Made by a program: the position numbers and the translations under genes
Assembly: GCA_002476495.1 (NCBI GenBank)
Contig: DLKL01000008.1
Location: 1 to 24,083 of the forward strand
DNA from: Lachnospiraceae bacterium UBA7589
Lineage (GTDB): Bacteria > Bacillota > Clostridia > Lachnospirales > Lachnospiraceae
DNA length: 24,083 bases
Direction of reading: 5' to 3'
Part shown: one piece after another, positions 13,915-21,878 of the stretch
How the letters are laid out: each line of letters starts with the position of its first letter
Position numbering within the stretch: position 1 is the stretch's first letter
The notes under the pieces: generated by a model
The model's database searches: none
The model's input: only the letters and a program-made list of their open reading frames with translations
What the model was told of the DNA's origin: nothing

Positions 13915-15813
13915 TTATTCTGTCACTTTTTTCTTGAATAATCCCAGCAGCAGAGATGAGATTATTGTACCTGCCACCAATGTCAGCATATAGTACACTC
14001 CGTTACCTACTACAGGAAATACGAATATTCCTCCATGAGGTGCCATAAGGGTACATTTGAACAGCATACTGAGAGCACCCGCAACTCCTGAGCCTATAAC
14101 ACATGATGGAATAACATGTATGGGGTCTGCTGCCGCATAAGGTATTGCGCCTTCTGTTATAAATGCAAGTCCCATAATGAAATTAGTAGGTCCGGCTTCT
14201 CTTTCTGCCTTTGTAAATTTGTTTTTGAAAATCAGTGTAGCAAGAGCTATTGCGCATGGTGGAACCATTCCTCCAATCATAACCGCTGCCATAACGTCAT
14301 AGTTTCCGGCAGCTATAGCTCCCACTCCAAATACATAAGATGCCTTGTTGAAAGGGCCACCCATATCAACTGCCATCATTCCGCCCAATACAAAGCCCAG
14401 CAACACCTTGTTAGTACCACTCATATTTTCAAGTCCGTTATTCAAGAGTTCATTCAGTCCACCCATAACAGGATCTACTGCATATTTCATGGATATGCCA
14501 ACTATGAAAATACCCACAAGCGGATATATAAGAACCGGGGCAACCTTTTCGAGAGCCTTTGGAAGATGCTCACATATTTTCCTTAACACTACTATAACAT
14601 ATCCCGCTAAAAATCCAATAAGAATTGCTCCTAAAAATCCGGATTTACCATTAGCAGCCATTACTCCCCCGACAAAGCCAAGTGCAAGAGCCGGTCTGTC
14701 TCCGATTGCCATAGCTATAAAGCCTGCCAGAACAGGAAGCATCAGTCCAAACGCATACCCTCCTATCTCCTTAAATACAGACGCAGCCTCATTTATGGTT
14801 CCGAAGTTTCCTCTTTCCGCTTCAGTAAGACTATTTATATCTACTGTAAGTCCATCTATAAGAAATGCTATGGCAATCAATATGCCTCCACCTACGACAA
14901 ATGGCAGCATATGGCTCACTCCATTCATAAGATAGGTATATATCCTGTGTCCGGCACTTCCTCCATTTTGTGTTTTCTTACCTTTTTCCGTAATTTCCGA
15001 TGCATGATAAAGTGGCGCATCACCGGCAACAGCTCTCTCTATGAGCTCATCTGCCTTACTTATTCCATCAGATACAGGACACTCAATCACCGGCTTACCA
15101 TCAAATCTTGCCATAGGCACCTGTGCATCTGCCGCAACAATTATACAGGCTGCCTTTGCTATTTCTTCATTTGTCAGTGTATTTTTGGTTCCTCCGGAGC
15201 CTCTGGTTTCAATCTTAATACTGATACCCGCCTTCTTTGCAGCCTTCTCAAGTCCCTCCGCTGCCATAAATGTATGGGCGATTCCTGTCGGACAGGAGGT
15301 TACAGCAAGAATTGCTGCATTATCATTATCACTGAGCCTGTCATCTACACTACCGGAGTCAGCATCCTTTTCATCTATAACGCTTATAAATTCTTTAACA
15401 CTTTTTGCTTTTTCAAGCGAATCAACAAAGCTTTCATCCATCATAAGCATTGACAGCTTACTAAGCACATCTACATGTACATTATCCTCAGTATCCGGTG
15501 CCGCAATAAGAAATATAAGCTTTACCGGTTCACCATCAAGGCTGTCAAATTCGACTCCATCCTTAATTACCATAGCTGCAAGCCCCGGTCTCTTAACTGC
15601 AGAACATTTTCCGTGAGGAATTGCTATTCCCTCGCCTATTCCGGTTGTGCTTTCTTCTTCTCTTGCATAAACCTGTTTTCTGTATGCTTCGATATCGGAT
15701 ATTTTCCCACTTCGGTTCATAAGCTCCACAGCCATATCCAATGCTTCTTTCTTAGTTTGAGGTGAAGCATTAAGCTCTATACTTTTCTCATCTAATAAAT
15801 CTGTAATCCTCAT
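13915..15813 (-). CDS. fruA: PTS fructose transporter subunit IIABC
   Basis: FruA imports fructose and phosphorylates it to fructose 1-phosphate. The 632 residues contain, in order, the IIA domain (about 1-148, 'GIAIPHGK' with His67), IIB-fru (about 166-265, 'VTSCPTGIAHTFMAAEGL' with phospho-Cys174), and IIC (about 286-628). IIC is a multi-spanning membrane domain rich in Gly/Ala, with 'GGPFNKASYVFG' and the C-terminal 'APHGGIFVFPVVGN'. All three domains are fused and intact. The frame reaches 15831, but GGAGG at 15824-15820 points to the ATG at 15813. fruK ends 36 nt upstream, and ptsH begins 65 nt after the stop. Confidence 0.95.
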   Translation of the reverse strand: MRITDLLDEKSIELNASPQTKKEALDMAVELMNRSGKISDIEAYRKQVYAREEESTTGIGEGIAIPHGKCSAVKRPGLAAMVIKDGVEFDSLDGEPVKLIFLIAAPDTEDNVHVDVLSKLSMLMMDESFVDSLEKAKSVKEFISVIDEKDADSGSVDDRLSDNDNAAILAVTSCPTGIAHTFMAAEGLEKAAKKAGISIKIETRGSGGTKNTLTNEEIAKAACIIVAADAQVPMARFDGKPVIECPVSDGISKADELIERAVAGDAPLYHASEITEKGKKTQNGGSAGHRIYTYLMNGVSHMLPFVVGGGILIAIAFLIDGLTVDINSLTEAERGNFGTINEAASVFKEIGGYAFGLMLPVLAGFIAMAIGDRPALALGFVGGVMAANGKSGFLGAILIGFLAGYVIVVLRKICEHLPKALEKVAPVLIYPLVGIFIVGISMKYAVDPVMGGLNELLNNGLENMSGTNKVLLGFVLGGMMAVDMGGPFNKASYVFGVGAIAAGNYDVMAAVMIGGMVPPCAIALATLIFKNKFTKAEREAGPTNFIMGLAFITEGAIPYAAADPIHVIPSCVIGSGVAGALSMLFKCTLMAPHGGIFVFPVVGNGVYYMLTLVAGTIISSLLLGLFKKKVTE

Positions 15814-15849
15814 AAAATTCCTCCTTCTCAATAAGTTGTTGTTTTCAAG

Positions 15850-16773
15850 TTACAGGATTAGTTTTTTAATACTTACTTTTTTTAATACATCTTCTATTTC
15901 CTTTTTAGTTGCCAGATTTTTCGAAAATGCGCTCGCACTTCCTGCCGCTACTCCTAATTCAAATGCCTTTTTTGGAGATTTCCATTGCAAATATCCGGCA
16001 ACAAAACCGGCAACCATGGAATCACCTGCTCCTACAGAATTAACCAGCTTTCCCTCCGCTGCACCGGCTTCATAAATATCTCCGACCTCATCAACAAGAA
16101 CAGCTCCTTTGCTTCCCATTGAAACCAACACATTTTTTGCACCCTTTTTTTGAAGTTTTTTTGCATATTCAGCAATTTCACTTTTCTCATTTAATGATAC
16201 TCCGAAAATTTCTGACAACTCATGATGATTTGGTTTTATAAGAAACGGATGGTATGGCAATACGTTCAAAAGCAGTTTACTTGTGGCATCAACAACGACG
16301 GTAACATTTTTTCTTTCCATCCTTTCCGCTATAATCTGATATATATCCTCTGACATGGAAGACGGTATACTTCCCGCCAGAATAAGCACATCGTTTTTCT
16401 TCAGTTCTTCCAGTTTTTCAAAAAGCTCATGTACCTTTTTTTCGGGAATACACGGTCCCATGCCATTAATTTCTGTACCATCAGACGATTTAAGTTTAAG
16501 GTTAATTCTCGAAACGCCCTCATCAATATCAATAAACAATGGATTGACCCCAAATTCTTTTATGCGCTTTTTTATTTCTTCTCCCACAAAACCTGCGGTA
16601 AAACCAAGTGCCGTATTTTTTATACCCAGGGAATTCAAAACAATGGAAACATTTATTCCTTTCCCACCGGGTAATATAAGTTCTTCATATGTCCTGTTGG
16701 TCATACCCATCTCAAAATTATTTACAGATACAATATAATCCAGAGAGGGATTAAAGGTAACTGTGTAAATCAT
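15850..16773 (-). CDS. fruK: 1-phosphofructokinase
   Basis: FruK phosphorylates fructose 1-phosphate from FruA to fructose 1,6-bisphosphate. The 307-residue protein has the PfkB-family N-terminal signature 'TFNPSLDYIV', 'PGGKGINVS' (35-43) and the C-terminal 'NSVGAGDSMVAGF', which holds the catalytic Asp and anion hole. The frame extends to 16791, but GGGAG at 16786-16782 lies 8 nt before the ATG at 16773. It is the first gene of the fructose operon, transcribed from a promoter near 16831-16859 that is covered by probable FruR sites. Confidence 0.93.
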   Translation of the reverse strand: MIYTVTFNPSLDYIVSVNNFEMGMTNRTYEELILPGGKGINVSIVLNSLGIKNTALGFTAGFVGEEIKKRIKEFGVNPLFIDIDEGVSRINLKLKSSDGTEINGMGPCIPEKKVHELFEKLEELKKNDVLILAGSIPSSMSEDIYQIIAERMERKNVTVVVDATSKLLLNVLPYHPFLIKPNHHELSEIFGVSLNEKSEIAEYAKKLQKKGAKNVLVSMGSKGAVLVDEVGDIYEAGAAEGKLVNSVGAGDSMVAGFVAGYLQWKSPKKAFELGVAAGSASAFSKNLATKKEIEDVLKKVSIKKLIL

Positions 16774-16786
16774 AAAGCATTCTCCC

Positions 16787-16820
16787 TTCATATTAGTTCA
16801 ATGTCGTTCATATTCATTTA
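16787..16820 (-). promoter_or_regulatory. Leader operator array of fruK (10-bp phased TTCA)
   Basis: On the plus strand TTCA recurs at 16787, 16797 and 16807, exactly 10 bp apart, and once more at 16813. The array lies between the predicted transcription start (about 16824) and the fruK start codon. A regulator bound here would block elongation or promoter clearance. Confidence 0.5.
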
Positions 16821-16830
16821 TTATGTTTCT

Positions 16831-16863
16831 ATTATACAGTCACATTCAATCATATTCAATCAT
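16831..16863 (-). promoter_or_regulatory. fruK promoter with tandem 10-bp operator
   Basis: On the minus strand TTGAAT (16859-16854), a 17-nt spacer and perfect TATAAT (16836-16831) form the promoter. The plus strand carries two perfect tandem copies of ATTCAATCAT (16844-16853 and 16854-16863) across the -35. Short direct repeats of one helical turn are a style known for DeoR-family operators, so FruR is the likely binder. Confidence 0.7.
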
Positions 16864-16971
16864 TAGAATGTACAATTTTTCTGAAAAAGTTTTGTGCATT
16901 TTGACGTTTTTTGACTGTTTTTGAAGTTTTGTTTCATATACATTTACCTCTTATACTTTATTATCCTGCAT

Positions 16972-16991
16972 TTCATTCAAATTCATTCATT
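16972..16991 (-). promoter_or_regulatory. Upstream TTCATTCA direct repeat, candidate FruR site
   Basis: The plus strand has TTCATTCAAA then TTCATTCATT, the same 10-bp repeat style as at 16844-16863. It lies about 128 bp further upstream of fruK and about 45 bp before the cotJ promoter. It may support DNA looping for the fru operon. Confidence 0.45.
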
Positions 16992-17016
16992 GATTTTTAA
17001 TCCGTTATCTTTTGTA

Positions 17017-17043
17017 ACAGTTTTATATCCTTAACATACTATA
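17017..17043 (+). promoter_or_regulatory. Sporulation (sigma-K or sigma-E type) promoter of cotJABC
   Basis: AC (17017-17018), a 16-nt spacer and CATACTATA (17035-17043) match the sigma-K consensus AC-N16-CATAnnnTA. Sigma-E -10 elements are similar, and cotJ of B. subtilis is sigma-E dependent, so the exact factor is open. A 12-bp-spaced direct repeat TTAAACAT (17057 and 17069) follows in the leader. Confidence 0.55.
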
Positions 17044-17092
17044 AAATTATAGCAATTAAACATCTTGTTAAACATTTTAGGAGGTAACAGCT

Positions 17093-17428
17093 TTGGAATC
17101 TTATAAACCTTACGGCAGAAATCCATATGTAAGAGGTATGAGCCAGTATACCGGCAGCAATCGTCAAGGTCAGGTTCGCTGTGGAAGTGGTTGCAACGTC
17201 CAATCAAGTTCCATGCCCGGTTCCTGCAATATAAAGGAGCCTGATTCTAATTCATGTGATAAAAATTGTAAGGATGTTAATCCACATATGAAACACATGC
17301 CACTCGCCATGGGATATGTACCTATGCAAAGCTGGGGAGAATTGTATGATCCGGAGACGGCGCTATGCCAGGGTACAGCTTTCCCTGATTTGAACCTTAT
17401 ATTCTGCGGCTCAAGGGGGAAAATGTAA
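17093..17428 (+). CDS. cotJA: Spore coat-associated protein CotJA, with Cys-rich extension
   Basis: The C-terminal part (about 69-105, 'MPLAMGYVPMQSW' and 'YDPETALCQGTAFPDLNL') is the CotJA domain. CotJA works with CotJB and CotJC in the inner coat layer. The protein is 111 residues, longer than the roughly 80 of B. subtilis CotJA. The extra N-terminal part is Gly/Ser/Asn-rich with five cysteines (30, 34, 45, 55, 59), fit for cross-linking or metal binding. The start is TTG, with AGGAGGTAA at 17079-17087. The stop codon shares one base with the cotJB start, a translational coupling pattern. Confidence 0.92.
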   Translation: MESYKPYGRNPYVRGMSQYTGSNRQGQVRCGSGCNVQSSSMPGSCNIKEPDSNSCDKNCKDVNPHMKHMPLAMGYVPMQSWGELYDPETALCQGTAFPDLNLIFCGSRGKM

Positions 17429-17691
17429 TGAAATCGATGTGTCAAAAAGATTTATTTAATTTTATTAATCAGATATCATTTATGTTGGATGATATAACCT
17501 TGTTTCTTAACACTCATCCGGAGTGTGGCGAAGCCCTGGAAGCATATAGAAATTATAAAGCAATGCGTAAAGAGGCTATACGGGATTACACAAAATTATA
17601 CGGTCCAATAAGCAAATACAATGTCAATGCTGAGAATTATTGGGATTGGGTAAATAAACCATGGCCTTGGGAAGGAGAGTGTAGAAGCTAA
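17428..17691 (+). CDS. cotJB: Spore coat protein CotJB
   Basis: This 87-residue protein has the CotJB pattern: a helical start ('FNFINQISFMLDDITLFLNTHP'), 'EALEAYRNYKAMRKEA', and the aromatic end 'YWDWVNKPWPWEGEC'. CotJB is a small structural partner of the CotJC catalase in the spore coat. It overlaps cotJA and cotJC by one base each (stop and start codons fused), so the three proteins are translationally coupled. Confidence 0.95.
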   Translation: MKSMCQKDLFNFINQISFMLDDITLFLNTHPECGEALEAYRNYKAMRKEAIRDYTKLYGPISKYNVNAENYWDWVNKPWPWEGECRS

Positions 17692-18332
17692 TGTGGGTAT
17701 ATGAAAAAAGACTTCAATGTCCTGTGAATATTAAGGAAACCAATGCAAAGCTTGCTCAGGCGATAATCAGTCAGTTTGGTGGTCCTGATGGGGAGCTGGC
17801 AGCATCAATGCGTTATCTTTCCCAAAGATACTCCATGCCATACAAAGAGGTTATGGCTACGTTGAATGACATAGGAACTGAGGAGCTTGGGCATCTCGAA
17901 ATTATCGGAGCCATTGTCTATCAGCTTACAAAGGATTTGTCACTGGAGGAAATAAAGGCCTCCGGATTTGACAAATATTATGTGGATCACACGCTGGGAT
18001 TGTGGCCGCAGGCTGCCGGAGGTATTCCATTTAATGCCTGTGAATTTCAAAGTAAGGGCGATCCAATAACAGATTTGTTTGAAGATCTGGCGGCAGAGCA
18101 AAAAGCCCGCTCAACCTATGATAATCTTCTTCGAATTACCAAGGATTATCCCGATGTTTATGAGCCTTTAAAATTCCTGCGTGCCCGGGAAGTAGTACAT
18201 TTCCAACGTTTCGGAGAGGCAATACGTCTCGTGCAGGATAAGCTTGATGAAAAGAATTTTTATGCATTCAATCCCGCCTTTGATAAGGCTGCTCCCTGTG
18301 TTGACACAAAAAAATGCAACTGTAAGCAATAA
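17691..18332 (+). CDS. cotJC: Spore coat manganese catalase CotJC
   Basis: This 213-residue protein is a ferritin-like di-manganese catalase that would remove hydrogen peroxide at the spore surface. The four-helix ligands are visible: Glu35 ('DGELAASMRYLSQRY'), Glu65 and His68 ('GTEELGHLE'), Glu136 ('LAAEQKAR') and His170 ('REVVHFQRF'). All ligands are present, so activity is expected. The C-terminal tail 'CVDTKKCNCKQ' has three cysteines, like the Cys-rich CotJA, and may cross-link in the coat. A terminator follows at 18344-18380. Confidence 0.95.
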   Translation: MWVYEKRLQCPVNIKETNAKLAQAIISQFGGPDGELAASMRYLSQRYSMPYKEVMATLNDIGTEELGHLEIIGAIVYQLTKDLSLEEIKASGFDKYYVDHTLGLWPQAAGGIPFNACEFQSKGDPITDLFEDLAAEQKARSTYDNLLRITKDYPDVYEPLKFLRAREVVHFQRFGEAIRLVQDKLDEKNFYAFNPAFDKAAPCVDTKKCNCKQ

Positions 18333-18343
18333 GCTGTATATAG

Positions 18344-18380
18344 AAAACGGACAGTCACAAAGCTGTGGCTGCCCGTTTTT
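18344..18380 (+). terminator. Terminator after cotJC, possibly bidirectional
   Basis: AAAACGG and AGTCACA pair with TGTGGCT and CCGTTTT around an AAGC loop, a 16-bp stem with one mismatch and one G-U pair, followed by T-rich sequence. The A-rich left flank gives a weaker U-tract for trpB2, which ends at 18413 on the other strand. Confidence 0.85.
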
Positions 18381-18412
18381 ACCTTTTTATGGTAACCGAT
18401 ATACTTTTTATA

Positions 18413-19789
18413 TTATAGATTGACTTCAGGAGTTTTTGCAAGAGATGCTGCAATATCCGCATCAGTCGGAATAGTATCTGTCATTTCTCCGTCGTTATAT
18501 CTCTGATATGCCACCATATCGAAATATCCTGTACCTGTAAGGCCAAATACTATATTCTTCTCCTCTCCTGTTTCCTTACACTTTAATGCTTCATCAATAG
18601 CAATCTTAATAGCATGGCTGCTTTCAGGAGCAGGAAGTATGCCTTCAATCCTTGCAAAGGTCTCCGCAGCTTTAAATACCTCTGTCTGTTCAACGCTTCT
18701 CGCCTCAATATATCCCTGGTCATAAAGCTCAGATACAACCGAACTCATTCCATGATATCTAAGACCTCCCGCATGATTTGCAGAAGGAATAAATGAGCTT
18801 CCGAGAGTATACATCTTAGCCAGTGGGCAAACCTTTCCCGTATCACAAAAATCATACTTATATGAACCCCTTGTAAGGCTTGGGCAGGATGCAGGCTCAA
18901 CAGCAATAATCTTATAATCAGCCTCGCCCCTTAACATCTGTCCTACAAAAGGTGAAATGAGACCGCCGAGATTTGAACCGCCACCTGCACAGCCAATAAT
19001 TGTATCCGCCTTAACGCCGTATTTGTCCAAAGCAGCCTTTGTCTCAAGACCTATTATAGACTGATGTAAAAGTACCTGGGATAGCACTGAACCTAATACA
19101 TACCTATAGCCCTCCTGGGATACCGCTGCCTCAACGGCTTCTGATATGGCACAGCCAAGGCTTCCTGTTGTTCCCGGAAATTCTTTGTTAATTCTGCGTC
19201 CAACCTCGGTATTCATAGATGGAGACGGTGTAACATTTGCTCCGTAGGTTCTCATTACTTCCCTTCTGAATGGTTTTTGCTCATATGAGCATTTAACCAT
19301 ATATACCTGACAATCCATATCAAAATATGAACAAGCCATTGAAAGTGCAGTTCCCCACTGACCTGCTCCGGTCTCTGTAGTTACTCCCCTGAGTCCCTGC
19401 TTTTTTGCATAATATGCCTGAGCTATGGCTGAGTTAAGCTTATGACTGCCTGATGTATTATTTCCCTCGAATTTGTAATAAATATGTGCAGGTGTCCCCA
19501 GCTTTTTCTCCAGGCAGTATGCCCTGACAAGAGGTGCAGGCCTGTACATTTTGTAAAAGTCAATTATTTCTTCAGGTATGTCAAAATATGGAGTTGTATC
19601 ATCTAATTCTTGTTTTGCAAGCTCACGACAGAATATACCAGACAATTCATCCTCAGTCACAGGCTTCAGTGTTCCAGGATTAAGAATAGGTGCCGGTTTT
19701 TTCTTCATATCAGCTCTTACATTATACCACTGCTTAGGCATCTCCTGTTCTTCAAGATAAATCTTGTAAGGTATTTTTTTGTTTTCCAT
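18413..19789 (-). CDS. trpB: Tryptophan synthase beta chain-like protein (TrpB2)
   Basis: This PLP enzyme joins indole and serine to make tryptophan. The 458-residue length, long N-terminus and motifs fit the TrpB2 subgroup, not the TrpA-partnered TrpB1. 'GNNTSGSHKLNSA' has the PLP Lys117, 'TTETGAGQWGTALSMA' (137-152) carries the substrate loop, and 'GCAGGGSNLGG' binds the phosphate. No trpA or other trp gene adjoins it. TrpB2 proteins are thought to salvage indole. Transcription depends on a tryptophan T-box, so it should rise when charged tRNA-Trp falls. GAGG 8 nt upstream supports the start. Confidence 0.92.
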   Translation of the reverse strand: MENKKIPYKIYLEEQEMPKQWYNVRADMKKKPAPILNPGTLKPVTEDELSGIFCRELAKQELDDTTPYFDIPEEIIDFYKMYRPAPLVRAYCLEKKLGTPAHIYYKFEGNNTSGSHKLNSAIAQAYYAKKQGLRGVTTETGAGQWGTALSMACSYFDMDCQVYMVKCSYEQKPFRREVMRTYGANVTPSPSMNTEVGRRINKEFPGTTGSLGCAISEAVEAAVSQEGYRYVLGSVLSQVLLHQSIIGLETKAALDKYGVKADTIIGCAGGGSNLGGLISPFVGQMLRGEADYKIIAVEPASCPSLTRGSYKYDFCDTGKVCPLAKMYTLGSSFIPSANHAGGLRYHGMSSVVSELYDQGYIEARSVEQTEVFKAAETFARIEGILPAPESSHAIKIAIDEALKCKETGEEKNIVFGLTGTGYFDMVAYQRYNDGEMTDTIPTDADIAASLAKTPEVNL

Positions 19790-19847
19790 AACGTTTTCCT
19801 CGCTTTCTTAATATTATTTTGTTACGCCGGAAATTTTTTCCAAACGC

Positions 19848-20120
19848 AAAAAACTCCTGTCCTACTATATAGGACAGGAGTATAAATCACTTCTGCGGTG
19901 CCACCTAAATTCATCGATAAACGATGCTCTCATCTATGTACCTTCATACATATTCTGCTGTAACGTGCAGTCACGTCTTACCTACTATAACTTCAGCTTG
20001 CCCTCACAGGTCCATTCACATATCTTCCCATTGCCACAATCACACCACCTGCGGCTCTCTGAAAATGTTCCAAAATGCTACTACTCCCGATCAAAGGTTT
20101 AAAATAAATTTATTTTTGAT
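19848..20120 (-). promoter_or_regulatory. Tryptophan-specific T-box leader of trpB2
   Basis: This is a transcriptional T-box riboswitch on the minus strand. Stem I shows 'CAGAGAGCCGCAGGTGGTG' and a specifier loop GAA-UGG-ACC. UGG, the only tryptophan codon, is at 20014-20012. The T-box AGGTGGCACCGCAG is at 19906-19893. Its UGGC pairs with a GCCA end, matching the G73 discriminator of bacterial tRNA-Trp. The terminator is a perfect 12-bp stem, 19881-19870 with 19864-19853, followed by a T-run. Specifier and discriminator agree independently. Confidence 0.95.
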
Positions 20121-20126
20121 AGGGTG

Positions 20127-20155
20127 AGTATAAACCCCCATCATGAAATTGTCAA
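20127..20155 (-). promoter_or_regulatory. Promoter of the trpB2 transcript
   Basis: TTGACA (20155-20150), a 17-nt spacer and TATACT (20132-20127) make a near-consensus sigma-A promoter. It begins only 9 nt after the stop codon of the preceding gene (20164). AAAAAGGTGTTGACA around the -35 is identical to that of the promoter at 94-122. Confidence 0.85.
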
Positions 20156-20163
20156 CACCTTTT

Positions 20164-21864
20164 TTATTTTTTTTCAATATTTTTCATTGTAACTAAAATA
20201 GATTCCATTACCTGTTTTTTATATTGAACCTTTTCCAGCTCGCCAATTGCACACTCCCTTTTCTCAAGAAGAGCAGCGTGCAGCTTTTGTTCCTCCTGGT
20301 AATACTTCACCCTGTCATCTATTATATCAAGCTGTTTTTTCATACATTTCAGTTTTTTTCCATATTCATCATGAAGCTCCTCAGGTATAGCAGATTTAAA
20401 TATCTTTTTTCTAAGCTTCTTCGTCTTATTATATATAAAATTGCATACAGGTATACCAATCACTATAATCATAATATTTCTTGTCCACTTATTATACCAT
20501 ACCATCCAGTTTGCCTTAAAATATGTAGCCAGCACATCCAGAGAGCTCCTGTAAAGGAAGAGCAAAACAAATGGTGTCAGTATAAGCGTAATAAATCCGA
20601 TTTTTTTCAGATTATATATTTTGTCCACCTGATCATCCTTGAATTTTATCAGGTTATAATCATATTCCACATTCCTCATTTCCTGTCTGGCAACATTTAT
20701 ATCTCCTATACGTTCCGGATGTACTGCCAGTTCACTTTCTATAAGCTTAATATTCATACTAATTTCATCTGTGTTTTTCTGAATTGCATTAATTTGCCTT
20801 CTTATTTCTTCGCAGGTATCCATCTGGGCCTTTTTCACCTGATTTTTGTTAAATTCCCTTATCGGAATCAGATTGTCACAATTGTCTGCCAGCCTGGGGA
20901 GTATTAATGTCACATACTGTCCTGCCAGCTCATTTCCCGGTGGATTTTTTATACCACTTAATCCAACGATACTTTTTCCAAGCATATTATTCTTATTTTT
21001 TTCTCCCAGCTTAGCAATATCATTAATCCGGGATTTGTACCCATCAGGCAAAAGCGTATCCTTACCTGTTTCGTTGTTAACCTTTAAATTTATCGTTTTA
21101 TGCTCCCTGCCCTTAATAGAATGAAACTTAAAATCCCATATAAGGCCATCAATATATCCCTTTATAAAGCCGTGTTTTCCCTCCTCAGAGTCAGAAAGAG
21201 GTACAAGTGAGCCCGGATAACAAAGGTGAGCCTCCTCATCCTTGCAAAACTCATGCTTACGTCCAAGACCTACATAATCAAAGTTTTTAGCCCTGACAGG
21301 AGCAATGTCAAAGGGAGAAAAATCAGATGTCCCTCCATATGCAAGAAGAATATTTTTTCTGTCAGTTCTGTGAGGATATACCTGTTCTATCTCATTTCTT
21401 GGATTAACTCTGTTAAATTGGCATATGCCATATATATCAAGATTATATTCGGGAAAATATATGCAATCAACTATAGCACCGGCATAGTCGGTTCGCTTAG
21501 GTCTTTTTTCTCCGGACACAAAATTGTTGAAATTCATTCCATTCATGAGATACATGCGTGAGACAAATTTGTATTGCCAAAGGGGTGACTCCCTGTCAAG
21601 GTAGTCACTACTGCCGGTAATATATATAATATTCACATTTTGCAATCTGGCAAGCTCCATATCTACCTGCCTTATTTCCTCTACACCGGGAATATGGTCA
21701 AACAAATCTCCTGTAATAAACAAAAAATCAACAGGATTAGTCTCAATATAATCTACAATTTCCACCAATGCCTCAAAAATTCCTGCTGAAGCGCTTTTTT
21801 CTCCGGAACAATTCTCATCTAAACATTTACCAATATGCACATCAGATATATGTACAAATCTCAT
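20164..21864 (-). CDS. SbcD-like metallophosphoesterase with degenerate active site, coiled coil and membrane hairpin
   Basis: The N-terminal 220 residues follow the SbcD/YhaO calcineurin fold: 'HISDVHIGK' (5-13, Asp8 and His10), 'FITGDLFD' (49-56, Asp53) and 'FDYVGLG ... YPGS' (196-219). Several metal ligands are replaced: the GNHD block is 'GSSD' (Ser85, Ser86), the next His is Tyr176, and the GH-x-H pair is Arg202 with His204. Nuclease activity is doubtful. The second half has a coiled coil (about 340-415), two membrane segments (about 423-438 and 463-478) and another coiled coil (490-566), where SbcD proteins normally end. It lies 14 nt after the GH43 gene. No SbcC-like ATPase is present. 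Function unknown. Confidence 0.75.
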   Translation of the reverse strand: MRFVHISDVHIGKCLDENCSGEKSASAGIFEALVEIVDYIETNPVDFLFITGDLFDHIPGVEEIRQVDMELARLQNVNIIYITGSSDYLDRESPLWQYKFVSRMYLMNGMNFNNFVSGEKRPKRTDYAGAIVDCIYFPEYNLDIYGICQFNRVNPRNEIEQVYPHRTDRKNILLAYGGTSDFSPFDIAPVRAKNFDYVGLGRKHEFCKDEEAHLCYPGSLVPLSDSEEGKHGFIKGYIDGLIWDFKFHSIKGREHKTINLKVNNETGKDTLLPDGYKSRINDIAKLGEKNKNNMLGKSIVGLSGIKNPPGNELAGQYVTLILPRLADNCDNLIPIREFNKNQVKKAQMDTCEEIRRQINAIQKNTDEISMNIKLIESELAVHPERIGDINVARQEMRNVEYDYNLIKFKDDQVDKIYNLKKIGFITLILTPFVLLFLYRSSLDVLATYFKANWMVWYNKWTRNIMIIVIGIPVCNFIYNKTKKLRKKIFKSAIPEELHDEYGKKLKCMKKQLDIIDDRVKYYQEEQKLHAALLEKRECAIGELEKVQYKKQVMESILVTMKNIEKK

Positions 21865-21878
21865 ATATTTTATCTCCC

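Noticed and set aside
14345..14935. 196-codon plus-strand frame opposite fruA
   Set aside because: The Pro/Ser/Ala-rich translation is the mirror of the Gly/Ala-rich IIC domain.
18413..19789. Annotation as ordinary TrpB1 of a tryptophan synthase complex
   Set aside because: The length, N-terminus and motifs fit TrpB2 better, and no trpA is nearby.
20164..21864. Annotation as an active SbcD exonuclease
   Set aside because: Most metal ligands after the second motif are substituted and no SbcC ATPase gene adjoins it.
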